In this document: piece after piece, positions 1-9,268 of the stretch
Numbering within the stretch: the stretch's first letter is position 1
Layout: every line of letters starts with the position of its first letter
Origin: Dehalococcoidia bacterium
Lineage (GTDB): Bacteria > Chloroflexota > Dehalococcoidia > GIF9 > AB-539-J10
DNA: 39,805 nt
Assembly (NCBI GenBank): GCA_007129495.1
Contig: SKVJ01000021.1
Coordinates: 1 to 39,805, forward strand
Direction: 5' to 3'
Notes under the pieces: model-generated
What the model saw: only the letters and a program-made list of their open reading frames with translations
Told to the model about the DNA's origin: nothing
Databases searched by the model: none
Made by a program: the position numbers and the translations under genes

Positions 1-1530
1 CCGGGCGAGGTGCTCGAGCGCGGAGCGCTCGTGCTTCTGTCGGGTGATGTCCCGCATTATGCCCTGCACCGCCACCACGTTCCCGTGCCGGTCACGTCTG
101 GCGACCACGGTGCGCTCGCAATCGAACTCCGAGCCGTCCTTGCGCCTGAAACGGACCTCGTCCTCTACTGCACCCGTCTCAATGAGGCGCCTGAGAAAGT
201 CGGCACGGTCGTTCGGATTGGCATAGAAGTGGACTGCGTTCACGGAGGGAAGTTCCTCTCTGGTGTAACCGAAGAGCTCCAGCCATGCCTGGTTGACGTC
301 GATGACGGCACCGTCTAGTGTGCCGAGGTAGATGGCATCCCTCGATTGCTCAAACAGCGAACGGAACCTCTGTTCGCTGTCGCGAAGTGCGTCCTCGGCT
401 TGTCTTCGCTGGGTGATATCCATATCCCACCCGTGATAACCCACTACTTCTCCTTTCTTGCCGAGCAATGGCACCCCATTGCTTGAGACCCATAGAATGC
501 GCCCGTCTTTGGATACGATGGGATTCTCGAAGTTGGTGAGTTTCTCGCCACTACGAATCAATCGCAGCCCGAGTTCTTTGAGTTCTTGGCGTTCCCGCTG
601 AGGATGCAGATCGTAGAAGTGCTTGATGCCTACCAGTTCCTCAGGCCTGTAGCCGATGATCTTCGTTGCGAGATCACTGACGTAGGTATAACGCGCTTTC
701 GTATCAACCTCCCAGGCGAACGTCCTGCTTTGCTCGGCAAGCTGTTCAAACCGTTCCTGGCTTTCGCGCAGTTCCTCCAGTGTGAGTTTCTGATCGGTAA
801 CATCACGTATAAGGGCGATGGCCTCTTTCCCACCTGAACAGAAGAAGCGAGCCTCGAACCAGAGATTCTCTCCAGCCAGTTCAAGCTGGTATTCGATCTT
901 TTGCAGAGATTCGGTTGCGAGTGCTGTTTCGATACACCCTAATGCGCGGACTGCATCCTCGTCCGAAAGCACATCCACGATGCTCTTTCCCAGCAGGTCT
1001 TCTTTCGGCGCGTACAGCTTGTCGTCGGAGGAAGCGATGATGTCCAGGTACTCTCCCTTCGCATTGGTTCGGATGATGATGTCCGGAATAACCTCTACGA
1101 TCGACCTGTTGTATTGTTCACTCTCCTGAAGCGCTTGCTCAGCGCGCCTTCGTTCGGTGATATCGCGGTGGATGCCCTGATAGGCAGTAACGTTGCCGGA
1201 CTCGTCTCTGAGCGCAGTCACGGTTCGTTCACAGTCGATAACTGTCCCGTCTTTCCTCCTGAAACGCACTTCATCTTTGACGAAACCGGTCTCTCTGATA
1301 CGGCGCAGGAAAGTCTCCCGTTCAGCGGGATCCGCATACAGATCAGTGGCCTTGAGAACAGGCAGTTCCTCTCTGGTGTAGCCAAACAGGTCAAGCCAGG
1401 CCTGGTTGGCCTCGATGGCCGAACCGCCGGGATCCGTGATGTAGATGGCGTCCAGGGACTGCTCGAACAGTGTCCGGAACTTGTTGTTGCCCCTGTCAGA
1501 TTTGTTATCAGGCTTGGATGCTTGCGTCAT
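1..1530 (-). CDS. Multi-PAS-domain sensor protein (C-terminus beyond window)
   Basis: The frame stays open for 510 codons to the left edge, so the gene is incomplete at its 3' end. Four PAS-type sensory domains follow one another at about residues 18-128, 138-248, 258-378 and 388-500. Each ends in the usual PAC-like RDIT/DVT/DIT motif, and coiled linkers ([19 protein letters not shown]) join them. No transmembrane segment is seen, so it is probably cytoplasmic. The output domain lies outside the window; a histidine kinase or diguanylate cyclase is usual for such proteins but is not visible. Domains 1 and 4 are close copies ([29 protein letters not shown] shared). The start is uncertain: in-frame ATGs occur at 1530 and 1551 and neither has a clear ribosome binding site. 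It is transcribed divergently from hcp. Confidence 0.85.
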   Translation of the reverse strand, partial: MTQASKPDNKSDRGNNKFRTLFEQSLDAIYITDPGGSAIEANQAWLDLFGYTREELPVLKATDLYADPAERETFLRRIRETGFVKDEVRFRRKDGTVIDCERTVTALRDESGNVTAYQGIHRDITERRRAEQALQESEQYNRSIVEVIPDIIIRTNAKGEYLDIIASSDDKLYAPKEDLLGKSIVDVLSDEDAVRALGCIETALATESLQKIEYQLELAGENLWFEARFFCSGGKEAIALIRDVTDQKLTLEELRESQERFEQLAEQSRTFAWEVDTKARYTYVSDLATKIIGYRPEELVGIKHFYDLHPQRERQELKELGLRLIRSGEKLTNFENPIVSKDGRILWVSSNGVPLLGKKGEVVGYHGWDMDITQRRQAEDALRDSEQRFRSLFEQSRDAIYLGTLDGAVIDVNQAWLELFGYTREELPSVNAVHFYANPNDRADFLRRLIETGAVEDEVRFRRKDGSEFDCERTVVARRDRHGNVVAVQGIMRDITRQKHERSALEHLAR

Positions 1531-1822
1531 GCTGTCCGTGCACCGGTTCATTGGATACGTCAGTGTATCATCGTATGCGAATGCCTGGAATGTCAACCGA
1601 TCCTGCGTCAGGATTCGCTTGTCCAACGCAGAACCTCTCGCGTTTGGTCTTGCGCAGGCCGGACTACGATCCTGTTTTTGGCGACAGGTGCGTGCATGTA
1701 CTATGCTTCCAGCTATCGAAATCCTCGTCCGTGGGCAATTGCCGCAAAGACTCCGGACCGGGTTCCGAAATAGTGACCAGCCACAGCATATGCGCTGGTA
1801 TACAGCGACAAAGGAGACCGCT
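1531..1822. other. Divergent intergenic region between PAS sensor and hcp
   Basis: About 290 bases that must hold the promoters of both divergent genes. I see no convincing -35/-10 pair and no FNR- or NsrR-like palindrome. The only firm element is the AAGGAG ribosome binding site just before hcp. Confidence 0.5.
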
Positions 1823-3487
1823 ATGTTTTGTTTTCAATGCCAGGAGACGGCGAAGAATACCGGATGCACGGTGAAGGGAATATGTGGCAAGTTGGAGGAC
1901 ACTGCGAATCTGCAGGACCTGCTCATTCATGTGCTCAAGGGCATCGCTGTCTATACTCAGAAGCTGAAGGAACTGGGGATCGAAGACCGGAGCAATGGCT
2001 TTTTCACGGTCGGTGCGCTGTTTGCGACTATTACGAACGCCAACTTCGACGATGAGCGAATCACGGCCCTGATACTTGAGGCACTGGAACGCCGGGCTGC
2101 GGTTCGGGAACGTTTTCTCGCTGCGTACAAAGACAATTATGGGCAGGAGTTCTCCGGAGTTCTTCCCGATGCAGCTGTCTGGGCATCGAACGATCCGGCG
2201 ACGTTCGCTGAAAAGGCGAAGTCAGTGGGCATCCTGTCGACTGAGGACGAGGATGTTCGTTCACTTCGGGAGATGCTGATAATCGGTCTCAAGGGAATCT
2301 CGGCGTACGCAGATCATGCTGCGGTACTTGGGTATGAGCAGGATGAAATCTACGATTTCGCGATGGAGGCGCTGGATTCCACGACGAAGGAACTCTCTGT
2401 CGATGACATGGTCGGGCTTGTAATGAAGGCGGGAGACACCGCAGTCATGACCATGGCGTTGCTCGACAAGGCCAACACCGAAACGTATGGCAATCCCGAG
2501 ATCACCGAGGTGAACATCGGTGTGCGAGGCAACCCGGGCATCCTTATCAGTGGTCACGACCTCAAGGACATGCAGGAGTTGCTGGAGCAGACGAAGGATA
2601 CCGGGGTGGATGTGTATACCCATAGCGAGATGCTGCCCGCAAATTACTATCCGGCGTTCAAGAAGTACGAGCACTTCGCGGGAAACTACGGTGGGTCGTG
2701 GTGGCAGCAGAACAGCGAGTTCGAGTCTTTCAACGGACCGATCCTGTTGACCACGAACTGTCTCGTGCCTCTCAAGAAGGAAAATACGTATCTCAACAGG
2801 CTGTTCACCACGGGAATGACGGGCTATTCCGGAGCAACTCACATCCCCGACAGGCCGACGAGAGGCGCGAAGGACTTCTCCTCAATTATCGAGATGGCGA
2901 AATCCTGCCCTCCGCCCACTGAGATCGAGAATGGGACTATCGTAGGCGGCTTCGCTCATAACCAGGTGATGGCTCTTGCCGATAAGGTGATCGAGGCGGT
3001 GAAGTCGGGAGCTATCAAGCGCTTCGTTGTCATGGCCGGTTGCGATGGCAGATACCCGTCCCGCGAGTACTTCACGAAGGTTGCCCAGAACCTGCCGAAG
3101 GATACGGTGATTCTGACAGCCGGGTGCGCCAAGTACCGCTATAACAAACTTCCGCTGGGAGACATTGGCGGAATCCCGCGCGTTCTGGATGCTGGTCAGT
3201 GTAACGACTCATATTCTCTCGCAGTGATTGCGTTGAAACTTAAAGAGGCCTTTGGCCTTTCCGACATCAATGAGCTTCCACTCTCGTTTGACGTCGCGTG
3301 GTATGAGCAGAAGGCCGTTGCAGTCCTGCTGGCACTGCTGTCTCTCGGTGTGAAGGGAATGCGTATCGGTCCGACGCTACCGGGATTTCTCTCTCCCTCC
3401 GTTGCCAATGTTCTCGTTGAGAAGTTCGACATCAAGCTGATCAGCAACGCTGAAGAGGACGTCGCCGCCATGATGGCATCCAGGTGA
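1823..3487 (+). CDS. hcp: Hydroxylamine reductase / hybrid cluster protein
   Basis: A 554-residue Hcp (prismane protein). The family carries a cubane Fe-S cluster and a hybrid 4Fe-2O-2S cluster, and reduces hydroxylamine to ammonia or NO to N2O in nitrosative stress defence. The N-terminal cysteines are C3, C6, C15 and C21 (CX2CX8CX5C), the spacing of the [4Fe-4S] class found mainly in strict anaerobes rather than the enterobacterial CX2CX11CX6C. Hybrid-cluster ligand motifs are visible in order: [47 protein letters not shown] and WYEQKAV. The start at 1823 has AAGGAG upstream and gives the canonical MFCFQCQ beginning; the frame extends further upstream but that part is not Hcp-like. No Hcr reductase gene is adjacent. 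Confidence 0.97.
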   Translation: MFCFQCQETAKNTGCTVKGICGKLEDTANLQDLLIHVLKGIAVYTQKLKELGIEDRSNGFFTVGALFATITNANFDDERITALILEALERRAAVRERFLAAYKDNYGQEFSGVLPDAAVWASNDPATFAEKAKSVGILSTEDEDVRSLREMLIIGLKGISAYADHAAVLGYEQDEIYDFAMEALDSTTKELSVDDMVGLVMKAGDTAVMTMALLDKANTETYGNPEITEVNIGVRGNPGILISGHDLKDMQELLEQTKDTGVDVYTHSEMLPANYYPAFKKYEHFAGNYGGSWWQQNSEFESFNGPILLTTNCLVPLKKENTYLNRLFTTGMTGYSGATHIPDRPTRGAKDFSSIIEMAKSCPPPTEIENGTIVGGFAHNQVMALADKVIEAVKSGAIKRFVVMAGCDGRYPSREYFTKVAQNLPKDTVILTAGCAKYRYNKLPLGDIGGIPRVLDAGQCNDSYSLAVIALKLKEAFGLSDINELPLSFDVAWYEQKAVAVLLALLSLGVKGMRIGPTLPGFLSPSVANVLVEKFDIKLISNAEEDVAAMMASR

Positions 3488-3917
3488 GTCAAGCCTGACG
3501 CGAATTGCAGATGATGTCGCTGTCAATGTGGATGATTACTGCCACGTCTGATACAGCGCGGACGAGTGACGAGACGCATAACGTGGGTCGGACAGAGGGA
3601 TCGCCGGAGTCCGGCCCACGCTATGCATGGATATGGAGAGACCGACACCCGCCGGCCGCTGCCGTTTCTTACTGTTAGCGTGACTCGCATTCACCACCGG
3701 CCAGCTCTTGTGATGTGTGGTTTGTATTCGGGTGCTGATGGATGACCTGTTTCTTCCGCTGGTGCGCCTGATAGACACCGGTTTGGCGCGGTTAGGGCCT
3801 CCGAAGCTCCGCTCCGTCATTCATTTTGTGTGACTGAACTTGACGTTCCGTGGAGCGGGAGGCTACAGTGCGTGTAATGCCCGTTAGGGATGTCATGCAG
3901 CCTCTGGAGATCTCCCG
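3488..3917. other. Intergenic region with two stem-loops
   Basis: 430 bases with no credible gene. It holds a 12-bp stem at 3582-3593/3609-3620 and a looser inverted repeat (GCCTCC...GCTCC with GGAGC.GGGAGGC) at 3797-3810/3852-3863 ahead of the next gene. The promoter of the exported protein should lie in the last 150 bases but is not recognisable. Confidence 0.5.
3582..3620 (+). terminator. Long stem-loop 3' of hcp, possible terminator
   Basis: CGTGGGTCGGAC pairs with GTCCGGCCCACG: twelve pairs including one G-T wobble, with a 15-base loop. It starts 94 bases after the hcp stop codon. No T-tract follows, so intrinsic termination is doubtful; it could instead stabilise the 3' end. Confidence 0.4.
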
Positions 3918-4445
3918 GTGAAGATAGCCTCCAGCTTCGCTGTCGTCGTGTTCGTTCTAATCGCCATGATTGCCACTCTCGGTCATATCGATGGGTCCGT
4001 TACGTTTGGAGAACCCCCCCTGAATACCTCTTCAGATACATTGCCGATAACCGGGGAGGAGGAGGCCTATCTGCGGTTCGTAGTCGGTACACTGCAGGGA
4101 GTCAGTTCGGACATCAGCAGTCTCGGCATGCTTTTCAGCAACCCGGAGTTTGATAACGACGAATGGAAGGCGGCGATCACCGTCCTGCTGAACCGGATCG
4201 AGTCAGCACCCGAAATGATCGTGCCACTTGAATCATCCGCACGGCTTCATGCGTTCCAGGAGGCATCGGTTGCAGCCGTGAGCCATGGCGCCGAGTTCGC
4301 AGGTCTCATCCGCATTCAACTCCAGCAGGGACAGTCCAACATGACAGATGATGCGGCAATCGAGTTGATGGCGGCTGCCGAGGCGTTCGGTCAGGCTGAG
4401 TATCTTCTCAACAGGTTCCTGGATGAGCATCCGCTTCCGGAGTAA
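3918..4445 (+). CDS. Exported or membrane-anchored hypothetical protein
   Basis: 175 residues beginning at a GTG with GGAGA seven bases upstream. Residues 4-24 (SSFAVVVFVLIAMIATLGHI) form one hydrophobic segment, a signal peptide or N-terminal anchor without a lipobox cysteine. The rest is acidic, predominantly helical and cysteine-free (EEEAYLRF, EWKAAITVLLNRIESAP, AAAEAFGQAEYLLNRFL). It resembles an extracytoplasmic helical bundle, but I recognise no family and suggest no function. It stands alone, between hcp and a convergent methyltransferase gene. Confidence 0.75.
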   Translation: MKIASSFAVVVFVLIAMIATLGHIDGSVTFGEPPLNTSSDTLPITGEEEAYLRFVVGTLQGVSSDISSLGMLFSNPEFDNDEWKAAITVLLNRIESAPEMIVPLESSARLHAFQEASVAAVSHGAEFAGLIRIQLQQGQSNMTDDAAIELMAAAEAFGQAEYLLNRFLDEHPLPE

Positions 4446-4483
4446 CGGCCGATAACCGGCGCACCCGGCCGAGGCACCGCGTA

Positions 4484-5044
4484 CTACTTAATTCCCGGCA
4501 GGTCTATGTACCGGGGCGTTTGCTCGCAATACTCGACGTATTCTGCGCCATATGTCTTCTTCAGATGCTTCTCCTCAGTGCGCACCATCATCTGGGCAAG
4601 GATGGCGTACAGGACCACCCAGGTTGCGCCTGTCCACGACGGCCAGAGGAGTGAGTAACCAATTACCACCATGCCATAGAACATGATCTGCGGATTTCGG
4701 GTCTTTCGATACATGCCCGAACAAGTCAGGCCGGATGCCTCCTGCCCCGTGGTCTTGTACATGCCGAGGCGTCCCACCGTTGTTCCCAGCATGATGGCTC
4801 CTCCCACCAGAAGCAGTAGCGCAAATCCGAAGAGAGGGCTGCCAATATCGATAGTGCTGAGACGGGAGTCCAGAAAGACATAGGACGATGCCGCATGCAG
4901 CACGAACACTGCAACCGAAAGCGAACTCGTCACCTTTGACAGCCTGCCGGTGCGATCATAGTCCCGCCCGGTCTTGCGGAACACGAATGCTCCTACAGCC
5001 AGGAGCAGCACTGCCAGGAGAATCACCTGGACTATGTCATTCAC
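4484..5044 (-). CDS. Isoprenylcysteine carboxyl methyltransferase-family membrane protein
   Basis: 186 residues from a GTG start at 5044 preceded by GGAGG at five bases. A longer frame to 5155 exists, but its extra 37 residues are not membrane-like. There are about five hydrophobic segments, beginning with VQVILLAVLLLAVGAFVF. The C-terminal part has the ICMT/PEMT SAM-binding signature: G-x-Y-x-x-x-RNPQ (MYRKTRNPQ), then RTEEKHLKKTYGAEYVEYC and RYIDLPG. Bacterial members methylate small or lipid-like substrates that are usually unknown, so the substrate is open. It is divergent from the DMT transporter gene. Confidence 0.85.
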   Translation of the reverse strand: MNDIVQVILLAVLLLAVGAFVFRKTGRDYDRTGRLSKVTSSLSVAVFVLHAASSYVFLDSRLSTIDIGSPLFGFALLLLVGGAIMLGTTVGRLGMYKTTGQEASGLTCSGMYRKTRNPQIMFYGMVVIGYSLLWPSWTGATWVVLYAILAQMMVRTEEKHLKKTYGAEYVEYCEQTPRYIDLPGIK

Positions 5045-5194
5045 GCGCGCCTCCAGCCAGATACTATCACCATGGGCGTGTGACGAAAAGCCCACGGGGA
5101 GACAGTGCCGACCGGAATCGGATAGAAGGCAGCGACTATACCTGCTAGGATTCAATCTGTTGCAGGTTGGTGACAGGCTGCGACGCTGAACCTG

Positions 5195-6130
5195 ATGAAG
5201 ACCCTCGACTGGCTCCGACTTATTGCGCTCTCCGTACTTTGGGGAGGGACGTTTCTGTTCGTCTCATTGTCACTTAGGAGCATGCCTGAGTTCACCATTG
5301 TATTTCTACGTGTAGGTCTGGCGGCCATCACGTTCTGGTTGCTGATTCTTGTCACCGGACGACGAATGCCGAGGGATTGGCACACGTGGCGTGCATTCCT
5401 GCTCATGGGACTCCTGAACAACGCCATCCCTTTCAGTCTCATCACCTGGGAGCAGACGCAAGTTGAGGGAGGCATTGCGTCGATCATCAACGCCACCACG
5501 TCCTGCTTCGCGGTTGTGCTGGCGCACTTCCTTACGAAGGATGAGAAGTTGTCCGTGCGCCGGGCGGCAGGAGTGCTCATCGGGTTGTTCGGGGCCTATG
5601 TTCTGCTACGGCCTGAGTTGGACGGCGGCATTTCGCTGCGTGGTCTTGGCCAGATGGCCGGCCTTGTTGCATCAATGTCACTGGCTCTGGCGGGCATCTT
5701 CGGCAAGCGGTTCAAAGGGTTGTCCCCTATTGTGACTGCCACAGGCATGCTCACCTGCTCAGCGCTGTTGCTGTTGCCGGTCTCCGTACTCGTCGATCAA
5801 CCATGGACTATGCAGCCGGACATCTCTGCAATCGGCGCTGTTGGCGGACTGGTACTGTTGAGCACTGTTGTAGCGTATTTGCTGTATTTCCGCGTGCTCC
5901 AATCAGCTGGCGCCACAAATCTTCTTCTGGTTACGCTGCTCATGCCCGTCAGTGCGCACATCCTTGGCGCGGCGTTCCTGGGAGAGCCACTGTACGCCAC
6001 CTCAGTGGCGGGCATGGTGTTTATTGTACTGGGACTGAGCATTATCGACGGCCGCATACTGAGGCTTCTGCGTGCGAGACGTCACGCCGAAATGGCGCTG
6101 CCGGTTATGGTGCAGCCTGAGGAGGAATGA
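5195..6130 (+). CDS. DMT-superfamily (EamA) permease
   Basis: 311 residues with about ten transmembrane helices in two EamA repeats (roughly residues 8-138 and 150-288). This is the typical size and layout of drug/metabolite exporters. Recognisable parts are LSVLWGGTFLFVSLSLRSM at the N-terminus, INATTSCFAVVLAHFL at the end of repeat 1, and LLMPVSAHILGAAFLGEPL in repeat 2. The family exports amino acids, nucleobases or other metabolites; the substrate cannot be read from sequence. The ATG at 5195 has no clear ribosome binding site. The stop codon is one base from the ada start, so the two are probably co-transcribed. Confidence 0.9.
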   Translation: MKTLDWLRLIALSVLWGGTFLFVSLSLRSMPEFTIVFLRVGLAAITFWLLILVTGRRMPRDWHTWRAFLLMGLLNNAIPFSLITWEQTQVEGGIASIINATTSCFAVVLAHFLTKDEKLSVRRAAGVLIGLFGAYVLLRPELDGGISLRGLGQMAGLVASMSLALAGIFGKRFKGLSPIVTATGMLTCSALLLLPVSVLVDQPWTMQPDISAIGAVGGLVLLSTVVAYLLYFRVLQSAGATNLLLVTLLMPVSAHILGAAFLGEPLYATSVAGMVFIVLGLSIIDGRILRLLRARRHAEMALPVMVQPEEE

Positions 6131-6131
6131 G

Positions 6132-7193
6132 ATGAAGGACCTGCATGAAGAGACTTTGTGGCAGGCACTGACACGTCGTGATACCGCGTACTGCGAAGTG
6201 TTCTTCTATGGGGTGAGGACCACCGGGGTATTCTGCCGCCCCGGCTGTCCCAGTCCTGTACCGAAGCGTGAGAATGTGGTATTCGCCTTCTCGGCTGCAA
6301 CGTTGCAGCGAGCAGGCTTTCGCGCCTGTCGACGCTGCAGACCGGGCGAACCCGGACATCCTGACGCCTCAGTGGCCACGGTGGTCAGACTTTGCCGGTT
6401 GATTGAGGAGAGTAGCGCCATACCCACGATGATGGAACTTGCTGAGTGTGCCGGTATGAGCGAATCCGCGGTGGGCCGCCTGTTTGGGGAAGCATTGGGA
6501 GTTACCGCGAGGGAGTATGCTGATGCACACCGCAGGGAGCGATTCCGCAAGGCACTGCGGCGTGGTGCGGATATCCTGGATGCGACTTACGATTCGGGCT
6601 ACGGTTCCAGCAGTCGGGTTTATGAAGGGTCGAATAACCATCTCGGCATGACACCACGCACCTACCGCGATGGAGGACAGAGACAGGAAATTGCCTACAC
6701 GGTCTCGGAGACGCCCTTGGGGTATCTGCTGGTGGCGGCTACGGCTAAGGGAATCAGTGCGGTGAAACTTGGTGATGATGCCGATGCGCTCGTGACGGAA
6801 CTCAGGCATGAATTCAACAGAGCTGAATTGCGTGAAGGGGGTGAAGAACTGTCTTCCTGGACGGAGTCGCTGGTCGGTTATCTCTCCGCTCGTTTGCCGT
6901 GGCCCGAGTTGCCGTACGACGTGGCCGCCACTGCTTTCCAGCGGCGTGTTTGGGAGCACCTGCACAGGATACCAGCCGGAGAGACAGTGCACTACGGCGA
7001 GGTGGCGGCACAACTCGGTCAGCCCGCCGCCGCGCGGGCGGTGGCTCGCGCCTGTGCGACCAACCCTGTGGCACTTGTCGTGCCTTGTCACCGTGTGGTG
7101 CCTAAGGGCTCCGGACTCGCGGGCTATCGGTGGGGCATTGAGAGAAAGCGAAGGCTGCTTGATCTCGAGGGCGCTACCATGACCCGGGAATGA
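6132..7193 (+). CDS. ada: Ada-type bifunctional alkylation repair protein and regulator
   Basis: 353 residues, matching full-length Ada (354 in E. coli). The N-terminal Zn domain has C35, C39, C66 and C69 (VFCRPGCP, ACRRC); C35 corresponds to the methylphosphotriester acceptor. An AraC-type helix-turn-helix follows at about 85-180 (TMMELAECAGMSESAVGRLF, GMTPRTYR). The C-terminal O6-alkylguanine transferase domain has the VPCHRVV active site with C319 and a YHYGEVA-like HYGEVAAQLG helix. The enzyme removes alkyl groups irreversibly and in other bacteria activates its own regulon when methylated at the N-terminal Cys. The start at 6132 has GAGGAGG upstream and lies one base after the transporter stop. 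Confidence 0.96.
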   Translation: MKDLHEETLWQALTRRDTAYCEVFFYGVRTTGVFCRPGCPSPVPKRENVVFAFSAATLQRAGFRACRRCRPGEPGHPDASVATVVRLCRLIEESSAIPTMMELAECAGMSESAVGRLFGEALGVTAREYADAHRRERFRKALRRGADILDATYDSGYGSSSRVYEGSNNHLGMTPRTYRDGGQRQEIAYTVSETPLGYLLVAATAKGISAVKLGDDADALVTELRHEFNRAELREGGEELSSWTESLVGYLSARLPWPELPYDVAATAFQRRVWEHLHRIPAGETVHYGEVAAQLGQPAAARAVARACATNPVALVVPCHRVVPKGSGLAGYRWGIERKRRLLDLEGATMTRE

Positions 7194-7257
7194 TATGGTA
7201 TGCTGCTGCACGGTATTACGGCGATGTCCATCTACCTGGTAGTGAGGGAGGTGTTTC

Positions 7258-7782
7258 GTGCGGATCACAAGAGGGACTGGCATATTCTGCGTTGTTGTTG
7301 GTGCGCTCATATTTCTGCTGTGGGGGATACTGCTTGCCACCGGAACGGTCACTGATCTCACGGAAAGGCCAACGGCGTATGCATTTCATCTGACGGCAGA
7401 GGCGCTGACGGGCGTGCTCCTGATTGGATCCGGACTTGCCATTTTTAAGGCCTACCGCTATGCAGGCAGGCTCTTCTATTTCGCTGGTGGCATGCTGTTG
7501 ATTGCCGCCCTGGGAATGCTGGTATTCTACATTCGAGATGGCTTTCCTCCGTTCATCGGACTGGGCGGAGTGGTGGTTGCGCTGACTGTATTGGTTCTGC
7601 GCCGGAATTACGTGGCGGTGGCCGATCTGGCGTACCTCAGCTTTGGCACTGTTCTCTACATGGAGATCAACGTGCTGGGGAACCTGCTGCAGACTGGTGA
7701 TATCGCAAGCGCATGGTATGTGGCGATCGCCATGGCGGTGACGGTCCCGGTGACTCTGCTGGCATTCCAGCGACCCCTTTAG
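7258..7782 (+). CDS. Small polytopic membrane protein, unknown function
   Basis: 174 residues from a GTG start with GGGAGG eight bases upstream. About six hydrophobic segments cover most of the chain: CVVVGALIFLLWGILLATG, LTGVLLIGSGLAIF, LFYFAGGMLLIAALGMLVFY, GLGGVVVALTVLVL, a weaker LAYLSFGTVLYMEINVLG, and WYVAIAMAVTVPVTLLAF. No catalytic or metal-binding motif is evident and I do not recognise the family. It follows ada by 64 bases on the same strand, so transcriptional linkage is possible. Confidence 0.8.
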   Translation: MRITRGTGIFCVVVGALIFLLWGILLATGTVTDLTERPTAYAFHLTAEALTGVLLIGSGLAIFKAYRYAGRLFYFAGGMLLIAALGMLVFYIRDGFPPFIGLGGVVVALTVLVLRRNYVAVADLAYLSFGTVLYMEINVLGNLLQTGDIASAWYVAIAMAVTVPVTLLAFQRPL

Positions 7783-7963
7783 GGCATCAGATGGTCGCGT
7801 TTTTGGTCGCGGCCCGCGCAGACAGGCTGGTGTGGCCGCTTTCTATCATCTGGTGATAGCACATCGCCGAGACACGGTTTGTTTAAGCACCGCTGTTTTT
7901 GCACTGGCAAGGACTGAGAGCACGAACCTGCCGGCGAATCCTGTGCGTAGCTGCAGCGTGATT

Positions 7964-9106
7964 TCAGGCGGCGAGTGCGGACTGCATCTCGCGGCTGGCC
8001 TGCTCGTCCGGCTCAGAGTGCAGGGCTTTCTCAATTGCGGCCCTTGCTTCGGTGCCTCTGAGACGCCCGAGCGCCCATGCGGCGTATCCACGGACCAGCT
8101 CGTCGCTGTCGCCCAGCGCCTTTGCCAGGTACGGCACGTGTGACTGGTCCCCGCTGTTTCCCAGAGCGATTGCTGCGTTGCGTTGGAAGTAGCGCTTGTG
8201 GCGGATGTAGTTGTACATGACCGGGCGGAGCACTGTCTCGAAGTACTCATCGGTCAGTAATAACACCTTTCGCAGATCGAATTGTTCTGCGATGCGCGTG
8301 AGGAAGCTGCTGGGGGGGAGTGTTTCCGACGCCTTGAGCCGCGGCCGATTGCGAGGGCATGCTTCCTGACAGAGGTCGCACCCGTGAATCCAGGAGCCCA
8401 TCTTCTCCCTGATCTCCGGAGGTATGTGGCTCGAGGTGAGGTTCCCACGGAAGTTGTCCTGAGTCATGAAGCAGTTGTACGCGATACACTTCTTCGGCTC
8501 CAGCCTGAAGGGTTCCAGTGTTCCTGTCGGACAGGCGTCGATGCACAGGCGGCAGTTCTCGGGGCAGGGGGCCTCCATGGTGGGCGAGTCATATTCCAGT
8601 TCTGCGTCGACAACGAAGGCTGTGAGCACGATGAATGACCCCGGCCCTTTCGAGAAGGCGAAGTTGTTGCGACCGTACGTTGCAACGCCTGCGCGGGCTG
8701 CTGTCAGTCGCTCTGGGACATTAATGTCGGGTCCAAGCATCACGTGCAAGCCTCGCTTCTCCAGGTAGTCCCTGAAGAGTTGGCGCCGGGCACCGTTTGT
8801 GCGGCTGCTGGACTGGTTGTAGCTGCGGGACTGGTAGAGACGTCCTATTCTGCCGCCAAGTTCCGCTGCGAAGCCTTCTCTTGTGTAGTCGTAAACAAGG
8901 GAGATAATTGATCTTGCTTCGGGCATAACGCTCCGGGGATCCGTACCGGGGATGGGTTTGAGCGGGCTCTCGATGTAGTAGTCATAGTCTGTGTAGCGCG
9001 ACTCCAACTCCTCCGCGTACCAGGGGAATGGATCGGCGGTGGTAATACCCGCTTCATGATAGCCCAGGTCGAGGGCGAAATCCTTAATCTCTCTTGTGAC
9101 TGACAT
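7964..9106 (-). CDS. QueG-like double [4Fe-4S] reductase with HEAT repeat tail
   Basis: 380 residues in the epoxyqueuosine reductase layout: an N-terminal cobalamin-binding-type domain, a ferredoxin domain and C-terminal HEAT-like repeats. Two cluster motifs are visible, CPENCRLCIDACP and CDLCQEACP, with further Cys in KKCIAYNCF. The C-terminal repeats read RNAAIALGNSG and VRGYAAWALGRLRG. QueG uses cobalamin and two clusters to make queuosine. Here the segment equivalent to ERAGLGWIGKN reads ARAGVATYGRNN, so it is a divergent relative and may act on another substrate. It starts at 9106 with AAGGAGAG upstream. The neighbouring methyltransferase and serA are on the same strand upstream. Confidence 0.85.
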   Translation of the reverse strand: MSVTREIKDFALDLGYHEAGITTADPFPWYAEELESRYTDYDYYIESPLKPIPGTDPRSVMPEARSIISLVYDYTREGFAAELGGRIGRLYQSRSYNQSSSRTNGARRQLFRDYLEKRGLHVMLGPDINVPERLTAARAGVATYGRNNFAFSKGPGSFIVLTAFVVDAELEYDSPTMEAPCPENCRLCIDACPTGTLEPFRLEPKKCIAYNCFMTQDNFRGNLTSSHIPPEIREKMGSWIHGCDLCQEACPRNRPRLKASETLPPSSFLTRIAEQFDLRKVLLLTDEYFETVLRPVMYNYIRHKRYFQRNAAIALGNSGDQSHVPYLAKALGDSDELVRGYAAWALGRLRGTEARAAIEKALHSEPDEQASREMQSALAA

Positions 9107-9268
9107 GGTTGGCTCTCCTTATGTGGGGTCTGATCTTACGACCGACAACCTGAGACTGAATATACCTTTGGCACGGGGGGTATGTCGAATTCGGAATGAG
9201 CAGACGGTAGAGACCTCGAGGATTGCTGTCTACAGAATAACCTGGGACGTGGGGGTGCTCCTGTCCTG

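Noticed and set aside
1445-1822. Upstream extension of the Hcp frame (126 extra codons)
   Set aside because: It lies antisense to the PAS gene, has no protein-like pattern, and the MFCFQCQ start has its own AAGGAG.
3536-3820. 94-codon minus-strand frame after hcp
   Set aside because: Arg/Ser-rich composition, no ribosome binding site, and it runs through the 12-bp hairpin; best explained as non-coding.
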